From: M3007 sp038246345
GTDB lineage: Bacteria; Bacteroidota; Bacteroidia; Chitinophagales; Saprospiraceae
DNA length: 12,996 bases
NCBI GenBank assembly: GCA_038246345.1
Contig: JBBRWA010000172.1
Coordinates: 1-12,996 of the forward strand
Reading direction: 5' to 3'
Positions 1 to 6,881 of the stretch are shown here, one piece after another. Every line of letters starts with the position of its first letter. Positions within the stretch are counted from its first letter, which is position 1. The notes below the pieces were generated by a model that worked only from the letters and a program-made list of their open reading frames with translations, did not search any database and was not told the DNA's origin. The position numbers were made by a program, and so were the translations under genes.

Positions 1-3000
1 CGTTTGTAGGAAAATGCTGTTTACTGTTTTTTCATTCAGCATGTAGTCTGCCGAACCGCTCAATGTATTGTTTTGGGATAAAAGTGAAGTGGCAGCATAC
101 GATCGAGAAGTTCCGATATTGCTTAATTTATTTGCCCTTGCATTCGTTAAATTGGCAAGGTCTTGCAGAATCACCAACCTTTCATTTTCCAATTGGGTGC
201 TATCAATTTCAGTTATTCCAAAGGCCGATAGAGCAAGTTCTTTTTCTGCTAATGAGTCCAGATTTGTAGCTATTTGTGCTTCATAATAACTTACGTCTGT
301 TAGATCGCTGGCATTCAGTAAAAACAATTGCCGAACACCGATACGAAGGTCAGCGTATCCATTAATACCATTTGCCTGAGCATTCGTAAGGAAATTATTG
401 AAATTGGCGTTGCCTTGGTATGGATTGCCTTCCTCCATAAGCCTTTCATATAGGCGGATTTGTGCCAACCATAACTGTGACGCTTGGTGTGAAAAACCAA
501 CAAGCTCGCCTTTTGCAATTTCTGTATCCCGAATGGTATCGGGGGTTGGTGCATAATAAGGACAGAGCGGGCCAGGAATACATTGGTAGGTAGTTGAGGG
601 AGTAATTTCAGACTCAAACCATCCAGGAGGATTAATAAACAAAGGCATGAAAGCAGCATTTTCATTTTGATCAACAATAAATTTGGAAAAGTTAGATACA
701 CTAACCCCTCCCAAATGCTGCGCCGCCGTCACGCCACCCGTCCACAAATTCCCCCGATGCACCTGATCTCCAATTACCGCATCCGCCCCCATCAACAGCC
801 CGCCGCTGGCGTTGTTGCTCATGGTATTGCCCGCTACGGGGATACTTCCTTTTCCGATGAATACCCCATCGAAGTGCATGCCCAGGTTTGTACCGACAGT
901 GCTGTTGCAAATAAATGAACTGCGGCCAGCCATAAGGCCGTAAATGCCTTTTTCGCCAGCGCCGCTGATGGCATTGCAGTTTATGGTGTTTTTATCGCCG
1001 CCCAATATGCCAATGCCGTGTTTTATAGCGGAGTTATTGAGGGTAACGTTGTTTTGAGTCGCCTTCAAGTTGGCGCAAACACCAATATCAATGCCCGCTT
1101 GGCCTGCATTAACAGTAATGGTGTTGGAACTAAAGTTGCCGTTGAACTGGACAAACTTATCAGTTCCACCTGTGGCAATCCCAACCCCGTTTGGGTTTCC
1201 GCTCATGGTCACGGTATTGTCTTTTACCTGGCATCCATTGGTAAGTGCCGCTTGATAGCCTACAGCAATACCATAGTCCTGGGCTTCTATGTCGTTGGAC
1301 AATATGGAGACGTTCTTGTAAATACCAAATTTGCTAGAAATACCCGTATTCATTGCAAGCATCTTGTTTTGTGTCGCAGTAATGGAGGCTTGAAAACACT
1401 CAATACCTGTGTGGCAATTAGTAAACGTCGCAGGATCGCCTGGCAGTATCCCTGCACCGGTTACGCTGAGGCTGCCGCCGTTTACATAAATGGCTTTGCC
1501 GGGGGAAATGAAGGGGGACAGGCCGGGCACGTTGGGTAATTTTTCGATATTTTCAAAGGTGGTGCCTTTCACGCTAAGGTTGGTATTTTCGGCGATAATA
1601 CCGTAGTGTAGGGATTTAAACAGGTTATTTGATTGATTGGTTTCGCGGATATTTAGGCTTGTAACATTCATCAATCTTATTCCGGCGTATCCTCTATTCT
1701 CTAAAGGAATGGGGGCTTGTCCTGAATATGATGGTTTAAACGTACTTACGCTTTGGTACGTATTTCCGATAAGGGATATTTTGGGGGGTAAGCTTGGCAT
1801 TGACAGCAGCGCTTGTACTCCAAAATTATTGTTTTCAAAATTTGTATTTCGTATGCCAGCATAATCGGTAGAATTTGAAATGCTGACCCCAATTTGGGCG
1901 TCTTTGATAGTAGATGATTCTACTTCAATAAGGCCTCTGCTCTCGATTCCTTTCCACATGGTGTTGCAGCCTTCAATTGTAGTGTTGATCAGTTTCAATT
2001 TGACCCCACTTTCAACAATTACCCTACTCCCAGCCCCTGAAACTGGCCCTCCTCCATCAATAAAGAAATGATAGCCGTCAAAAACAAAGCCTGGTATTTG
2101 CGGTGTGTGCTCGTAAAGAAATCCGCCAAAGGAAATTACGGGCAGGTAATTTGAGAGGGTAAGGTCACCCTTAAAAATGAAATTTTTAGCAGGTGAAAAC
2201 TGGTAAAATAAGGAAGGCAATGATGCCCCGGAGACATTTACCGTAAAATAAGGCTTGATTTTGACAGCCTTATTCCCTGTATTTGTTGCAAAATTGCCAA
2301 TATAGACGGAAACTACATGGTCTGTTATCTCCAGGTTGCTTTGAGGCACATATCTCAGTTGGAAGTCGAATTCAATGTTGTCATTTATGTCAAGCAAGTC
2401 TACCTCTACTTCTGGGTTAGAGCTGTCATTTGGTCCATGCGAATCAACCCTTGCTATAAGTTCTGTAAAATCACCACTGGCAGTTCGAGTATGTGTAAAG
2501 AAGTTGCTAAATCCATTTGAACCAACTTCAACCCGGGCAAGTGCTGTTCGGAATCTAGCTCGAATATGGACTTTGCTCGCAGGATTACATCCGGCTTCTA
2601 CTTTAGCATGAAAGTTCATTAAATCAGTTCCAACACCGCAATCATTAATTGGGCTAGGGTTATCGGTGGTAAGCTCTGTAACCGTGGCATAGCAGCGAGG
2701 GCAGTCTTCGGTTTGATAAAAAGGCAGCACTACTCCAACACATGCACAACGTGGTGCATTCAATTTCTGATTGAATATCCCAGTCATGCAACTAGACAAT
2801 TCTGTTAACAAACCACCACCAGCGCTGCACATTAAATATGGGGTACTGCCACAGTTAATATTGCATGGATTCTCTTCTTCTTCTCCTAAGCCAAAAAAAT
2901 GACCTATTTCATGTGCAACTGTCCGCCGCATAAGCACGGAAGTAAAGAACCCTTCATTTCCTCCAATGATTGCTACACGGCCTCCATGATCACTCCCAAT

Positions 3001-3911
3001 AGGTGCGCTGTAACAAAGGTGCCCCTCAGGCATATTTGTAACTCCTGAAAATCCACTTAGGCCGTGACCAGTAAAATAGATTATCCCATCTTTCCTCAAG
3101 CAAGGTCGGTTATCATTCCAGTCTTCCACTATATTATCTGTCCAATCGGGCGGATCAAAATTGAATAGGTGGTCATCTTGATAAAGACCTACATTAAAAA
3201 TGTTTAGAACACTCATTACGGAAAAGACATCAGACCAAATTGACCCAGCTTCCTGTAAGGTAACGGAAGCTTCCTCCATTGCACGATCCAATGGGTCATT
3301 AAAATTACTGAAATGATCTACAAATGGCTGGTCTAATTGGGTAACCACCTCTATATTGTAATATGGGCAACCTAGCAAATTATCTGGGCTTTCAAATTTA
3401 AACTTAGCGACAGGCTCTATGGTTAAAGCAAATATATTCGGGATTGATTTTCCGTCCCGAAACCCATTAGCAATAAAATACTCATTTCCATCAAAAGTAA
3501 TAAATCCTAGTAATGCTTGATCAGATATGCTCAGTATAGCTTTACCTGAATTGCTTCCCAAGGAATTACCCTTCAAACGAACAAATTTACTACTTGGCTT
3601 TTGAAACTCACGCCTGCTTTTTATGCGCGAAGTCTCACAAACGGATAATTTAATTTCTCGATCTCCAACAATAAGTGAAAAATGTAATATTGAATCACGA
3701 TTATTTTTAACGAAATCAAGTATTTCAGATGTATTTATTCTAAATAATGTTGATTTGGTGTCATTTTTTCAAATTTCAAAGATTCTGATTCTGATAGCAA
3801 TGTTGCTTTGAAAGATTTTAGAGGCAGCTCTTTTTGGGCAGACAATTTAGTTTGGAAAAAAATAATGCTAAGTAACACGAATAATCCATTGAAGGATAAG
3901 ATAACTTTCAT
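1..3911 (-). CDS. Secreted reprolysin-like metzincin fused to a parallel beta-helix; 3' end outside window, apparent frameshift near 5' end
   Basis: Reading leftward from ATG at 3911, the frame encodes a signal peptide of about 25 residues (hydrophobic core, then KLSA before QKELP), then hits TAA at 3735-3737. A second frame is open without a stop from 3768 to the window edge, over 1250 codons, and carries the rest of the protein. Adding one A in the A6 run at 3764-3769 joins them into at least 1304 residues; numbering below assumes this. After a pro-region comes a metzincin domain with HEIGHFFGLGE at about 334-344 and a Met-turn (YLMCS) at about 359-363, the reprolysin (M12B-like) layout. 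Cys-rich and beta-sandwich linkers follow, then a beta-helix at about 610-1070 with many N-rich turns, then a helical region. No T9SS sorting domain is seen, but the C-terminus lies off-window. It probably acts outside the cell; the substrate is unknown. No neighbour suggests a partner. The first in-frame ATG of the main frame is at 3279, which would lose the signal peptide and pro-region. Confidence 0.8.
3764..3769 (-). other. Homopolymer frameshift site in the metzincin gene
   Basis: On the minus strand the sequence reads TTTGAAAAAATGACACC. In the signal-peptide frame this is FEKMT and terminates nine codons after the run. In the protease frame, TGA lies immediately upstream, so that frame opens only here. 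One extra A gives FEKNDTKSTLF, which continues smoothly into the pro-region. The heptamer is not a good canonical X XXY YYZ slip site, because the A-site codon would change from ATG to AAT. A one-base deletion or a sequencing error is therefore more likely than programmed frameshifting, although slippage of polymerase on A6 cannot be excluded. Confidence 0.75.
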
Positions 3912-3954
3912 ATTGAGTAAATTTAGGTGAATAAAGAAGGTGAATGAATATTCA

Positions 3955-3990
3955 TTATGCCCAAAAAGCCCAAGGCAATTTTGGGCATAA
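3955..3990. repeat. Perfect 12-bp inverted repeat with 12-nt loop
   Basis: The left arm TTATGCCCAAAA (3955-3966) is the exact reverse complement of the right arm TTTTGGGCATAA (3979-3990), with a 12-nt loop. It overlaps the end of the 14-bp palindrome AATGAATATTCATT at 3943-3956. It lies about 45-80 bases upstream of the metzincin start codon, so it could be a 5'-leader hairpin, an operator or a remnant of a small palindromic element. There is no U-rich run typical of an intrinsic terminator. Its role is unknown. Confidence 0.7.
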
Positions 3991-4016
3991 TGGTTAAAAT
4001 TCATAAAAATAACAGA

Positions 4017-4102
4017 GCCAAACAATGTCATTTGGACTTACACACAGGAAGGAAATTGATCGAAAAAAACCAACAATACTGTAGAAAATGGCATTGTTTG
4101 GC
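4017..4102. repeat. 17-bp inverted repeat with 52-nt spacer
   Basis: The arms GCCAAACAATGTCATTT (4017-4033) and AAATGGCATTGTTTGGC (4086-4102) are reverse complements except for one T/G position, which would still pair as a wobble in RNA. The 86-bp unit has the shape of a very small terminal-inverted-repeat element. However, I see no matching target-site duplication in the immediate flanks (ATAACAGA on the left, AGGGGTAA on the right). It could equally be a structured RNA leader. The spacer has no recognised content. Confidence 0.65.
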
Positions 4103-4295
4103 AGGGGTAATTAGCATCTTTGGCGTATGCACAATTGTGTTTTGCCGTTAGATTAAAGAGCTATACGATCCTACTACAAAGATCGCTATCAATGACTCAA
4201 AGAGAGTAGGGGAAATACTGCATTAATCAGAAGCATTTCTTCATTTTTCAGAACAATTCCCTCCAAAGCCCTACTTTCGCAAAAAATTACAGCAA

Positions 4296-4697
4296 ATGAC
4301 TTCCTACGGAAAAGCCTTCAAAACAATCCGCTAGATAAAGGATATGCGCCTAGACGAGGCCGCCCAAACTTTAGGTATTGACGAACGCACGCTCCGCGAT
4401 ATTGAAGCCGGAAAGACCAAGCTGATCAGCGAACGCTTTGATCAAATGCTCGACCTGTATAAAATTGACCGTGACCTAGTTTTTGAATTGGCTCAAAATA
4501 ATTCAGGGCTGCACAATGTGGTACACGAAGCCAAGCGGGATGGGATCGTCGTAAATCAGTCGGATGCATCAAAGGTGCCTTCTCAAGACTTGGCGATGCT
4601 ACAGAAAAGAGTGGAGGTATTGGAAGCTACTTGTCTTCGATTGGAGGAAAATGAGAAGTTTCTGAAGAGTTTGGTTTTAAATGCCTTTGGTAGTTAA
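4296..4697 (+). pseudogene. XRE-family helix-turn-helix regulator with in-frame amber codon at position 13
   Basis: From ATG 4296 the frame reads MTSYGKAFKTIR, then TAG (4332-4334), then IKDMRLDEAAQTLGIDERT and on to TAA at 4695-4697, 133 positions counting the TAG. The part before the stop is in frame with, and resembles, helix 1 of an XRE/HTH_3 domain. The part after holds the DNA-contact helices (DEAAQTLGIDERTLRDIEAG, about 20-39). A single C-to-T change (CAG to TAG) would explain the interruption. A product starting at ATG 4344 would be 117 aa and lack helix 1, so it might not fold as a normal repressor domain. The C-terminal part (QDLAMLQKRVEVLEATCLRL and following) looks like a short coiled coil, suggesting dimerisation. 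Members of this family are DNA-binding regulators; the target is unknown. A weak TACTTTCG element lies at 4272-4279. It could still be an active gene that uses the later start. Confidence 0.75.
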
Positions 4698-4748
4698 TGT
4701 GTTAATTTGATAATAGTCCGAGCGCTTGGGCATTTCAATAAAGCAACG

Positions 4749-4797
4749 GGGCTGTCAAGCAAGGTGTTAAAACCTTGTCTGACAGCCCTGTTGTTTT
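4749..4797 (+). terminator. Intrinsic terminator-like hairpin
   Basis: GGGCTGTCA (4749-4757) pairs with TGACAGCCC (4780-4788). Inside it, CAAGGT (4760-4765) pairs with ACCTTG (4772-4777), with a six-base loop. The arms are followed by TGTTGTTTTAT, a U-rich tract on the plus strand. It sits about 50 bases after the XRE stop codon and between two convergent genes, so it most likely ends plus-strand transcription and may also act on the opposing gene. Confidence 0.75.
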
Positions 4798-4804
4798 ATC
4801 GCCA

Positions 4805-4837
4805 AAACCTCGTAGGTTTTTAAAACCTACGAGGTTT
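4805..4837. repeat. Palindromic element with 16-bp arms (CCTCGTAGG type)
   Basis: AAACCTCGTAGGTTTT (4805-4820) is perfectly complementary to AAAACCTACGAGGTTT (4822-4837) around a single central T. It lies between the upstream terminator and the stop codon of the T9SS protein gene on the opposite strand. It looks like a short interspersed palindrome (REP-like) and could serve as a second, bidirectional terminator. I recall similar CCTACGAGGTTT palindromes in Bacteroidota genomes, but copy number cannot be judged from this window, which has only this one. Confidence 0.7.
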
Positions 4838-4853
4838 AATAACGAACGCGATA

Positions 4854-6671
4854 TTATTTCATCACCACGAATTTCATCGTCTTAGTGCCCTTCTCCGTCG
4901 CAATACGCGCCAGGTAAGTACCCGCAGCCAACTGTGGCAATTGGTACGTCAACACTTCTTTCGTCAATCCTTTGCGGTTGTCGATGTTGATCACGCGGCC
5001 GTTGATGTCGGCGATGGTGATGGTTGCATTGGTAGATTCCTCGAAAGAAACTTCCAGGTTCAATACATCAGAAACTGGATTTGGGAACAACTTCATGGCC
5101 GACTCTGGCAGTGGCAAATCGTCGGTAGCAGTAGACAATTCCAGGTACATACGAATTACCGGGTTATAGTCTTCGCCGAAACCACCAAGAAACCAGGCAG
5201 TTGTGTACACCATGGAGGATACGAACGTGTGATTCGTTTCATCGCTGTGGGCTTGGAAGGCAACATTACTGCCATCATTGTATCCAATGACGGCAAAATA
5301 CCGGGCACCAGTTTCCAGGGCTATAGCTCCTGTGCCGCCGTTTACATCCTCGAGCAAAAAAGAATAAGGGGTATAATTGGTAGCGCCTGTTGGAAAGTCA
5401 TATGATGCAATACCTTTCAATTCAAGGCTGTTGCTCAGCAATTCGGCATCATCAAAATTGGCAAAATCAGGGTCGACGTCGTCATTCACTTTTAAAAGAT
5501 AGGCCGTCACGGATACATCTTCGAGCGGAAGGTCACTGGCGTTGGTCGCTACGGAGATTTCAAAGCCAGATGCCTTGTACTTTTCCAGGCTGGATTTGCT
5601 CATTTGGTACAGGTTCGCGGCTGCATAATCGCCACCGCCGCCAGGGCGCAAGCCTCCCGTGGGCCCATTCTCTTTGGAAAATATAAAATCAGTCACTAAA
5701 AAATCATCGCCGTCAACATTGTCTGTTGGCGCTGCATCTGTCGCGTCCGCGCTAACAGTGTAGCGAATGCTGTAGTCGCCCATAGGTAACGCAGGAGCGA
5801 AAGTATTCGGCAACACGATCAGCGAATCCACAACGCCCGCAGCCAATGTTGCGATGCTTGCCACGTCGGTGAACAATACAGCCCCGTTTGAATTGAGCAC
5901 TTCGACTTTTAGCGTTACATTGGTTTGCGCTGCTGTGCCTTTATTGGTCACATTTCCGCTAAAACCAAACGTGTCTGTTGCGATTTCAGATGCTGGTGTA
6001 GCATAGCTGGAAACAGGGTAGTAAAATCCGCCAATAGTCAGGTTGTTGGCCGGAGTTGGATTGATCGTTGTTAGTTTGACGTCGTCGAGCATCCACCAGT
6101 ATTCGTAGCGGCCAGTCCATTGCCATTGCAGCAAAACGGTCGCTTGATTGGCAGCAACAGCCGAGATGTTTACAGCAGCTTTATTCGGATTTTCAGAAAA
6201 ACGATTGCTAACACTCAAGCCTGGAATAAAATCGTAAGAAGTCCAGGTCGTTCCGCCATCGACGCTAACCCTCAAAAGCGCGTTACCAGCAGAGGGCACC
6301 TCAAACACACCAACATAGGCATCAAAAGTGGCATAAACCTCAGCGGCAGCAGAACAATCAATGTTGCTGGTGGTCAGACGGCTGATGTGGTTGCTGGGAA
6401 TATCGCCGGCACCATCAGAGTCCATAATCATAAAGCCATCAACAGCAGTAGTACTTGCAAATGGTGGTCGGTCGTAAAGGTCGGCGCAGCCAGCAGTGGG
6501 ACCGGTGCAGTACTCCCAAAGGACGCCTTGGTTTGAGCCGTCTGTGGTAGTCCAGCCAGCAGGAATGGCACCGCCAGAAAAGTTCTGGCTGTAAAACTCT
6601 TGTGCTTGCGCCAACTGAGCGAAGGCCAAGAAAGCAAGAGTTATCAAACTTTTGTACATGAATTTGTTCAT
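4854..6671 (-). CDS. Secreted protein with jelly-roll-like N-terminal domain and T9SS C-terminal sorting domain
   Basis: This 605-aa protein is exported and probably anchored or released at the cell surface by the type IX secretion system. Residues 1-23 form a signal peptide ending AQA before QEFYSQNF. Residues 25-203 resemble the MAM/cleaved-adhesin jelly-roll type: FYSQNFSGGAIPAGW near the start, SVDGGTTWTSYD in the middle, and WWMLDDVKLT at the end. Residues 205-330 look like a CARDB/Ig-like beta-sandwich (VTNKGTAAQTNVTLKVEVLN). Residues 330-520 are a less clear beta-rich region with no recognised catalytic motif. Residues 528-605 are a classic Por sorting domain: LFPNPVSDVLNLEV, then ADINGRV, then LAAGTYLARI and a terminal FVVMK. 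The start follows from the signal peptide, and a TACCTTTG -7 element lies upstream. No enzyme activity can be assigned; adhesion or glycan/protein binding is the best inference. Confidence 0.9.
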   Translation of the reverse strand: MNKFMYKSLITLAFLAFAQLAQAQEFYSQNFSGGAIPAGWTTTDGSNQGVLWEYCTGPTAGCADLYDRPPFASTTAVDGFMIMDSDGAGDIPSNHISRLTTSNIDCSAAAEVYATFDAYVGVFEVPSAGNALLRVSVDGGTTWTSYDFIPGLSVSNRFSENPNKAAVNISAVAANQATVLLQWQWTGRYEYWWMLDDVKLTTINPTPANNLTIGGFYYPVSSYATPASEIATDTFGFSGNVTNKGTAAQTNVTLKVEVLNSNGAVLFTDVASIATLAAGVVDSLIVLPNTFAPALPMGDYSIRYTVSADATDAAPTDNVDGDDFLVTDFIFSKENGPTGGLRPGGGGDYAAANLYQMSKSSLEKYKASGFEISVATNASDLPLEDVSVTAYLLKVNDDVDPDFANFDDAELLSNSLELKGIASYDFPTGATNYTPYSFLLEDVNGGTGAIALETGARYFAVIGYNDGSNVAFQAHSDETNHTFVSSMVYTTAWFLGGFGEDYNPVIRMYLELSTATDDLPLPESAMKLFPNPVSDVLNLEVSFEESTNATITIADINGRVINIDNRKGLTKEVLTYQLPQLAAGTYLARIATEKGTKTMKFVVMK

Positions 6672-6715
6672 CTAGGTATGAATTAGTTTAGAAAATGAAA
6701 AATAGTGTTGGGTAG

Positions 6716-6723
6716 CAAAGGTA
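6716..6723 (-). promoter_or_regulatory. Bacteroidota -7 promoter element (TACCTTTG)
   Basis: Read on the minus strand, this is TACCTTTG, an exact match to the Bacteroidota -7 consensus TAnnTTTG. It lies about 45 bases upstream of the start codon of the 605-aa T9SS protein. No good TTTG -33 element is visible at the usual spacing, only a T-rich stretch, so the call rests on the -7 box and its position. Confidence 0.5.
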
Positions 6724-6780
6724 AAGGTTCCATGTGATGGAATAAAAGAAATAATGGTAAAGGCCGCAAATAGCAGAAAA

Positions 6781-6880
6781 GGGGTTTCAGGTTTCAGGGT
6801 TTCAGGTTAAGGGTTCATTCTCTTGGCTTATGCTATAAACTTAGACCAAACTGGAGAACACTTACCCTGAAACCCCCTTT
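6781..6880. repeat. GTTTCAGG tandem repeats and distal inverted copy, possible terminator
   Basis: GTTTCAGG-like units are repeated three times at about 6784-6807. The reverse-complement sequence ACCCTGAAACCCCCTTT lies at about 6864-6880, next to the stop codon of the propeller gene. On the minus strand this can fold as AAAGGGGGTTTCAGGGT pairing with the distal copies across a loop of roughly 60 bases. That is possible 3'-end structure for the propeller gene, but the long loop makes a standard intrinsic terminator doubtful. The rest of the interval is the promoter zone of the downstream gene. Confidence 0.45.
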
Positions 6881-6881
6881 C

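Larger units (their letters stand above)
3912..4295. other. Intergenic region between divergent metzincin and XRE genes
   Basis: This AT-rich stretch of about 380 bases lies between the divergently transcribed metzincin gene and the XRE gene. I see no convincing gene in it. A 64-codon plus-strand frame at 3957-4151 starts inside an inverted repeat and has no recognisable domain. The region holds a 14-bp perfect palindrome (3943-3956), a hairpin with 12-bp arms (3955-3990) and a 17-bp inverted repeat (4017-4102), listed separately where strong. No clear TAnnTTTG promoter element was found for the metzincin gene. Confidence 0.6.

Noticed and set aside
315..701. Minus-strand 128-codon ORF
   Set aside because: It is an alternative frame inside the long open frame of the metzincin/beta-helix gene, which has the convincing composition and domains.
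1018..1539. Plus-strand 173-codon ORF
   Set aside because: It is antisense to the beta-helix coding region and has no recognisable features.
3760..3775. Programmed -1 ribosomal frameshifting as the default explanation
   Set aside because: The slip site does not match X XXY YYZ well and no obvious downstream stimulatory structure was identified, so an indel or a sequencing error is simpler.
3957..4151. Plus-strand 64-codon ORF
   Set aside because: It begins inside a perfect hairpin, spans both inverted repeats and shows no domain, so coding is unlikely.
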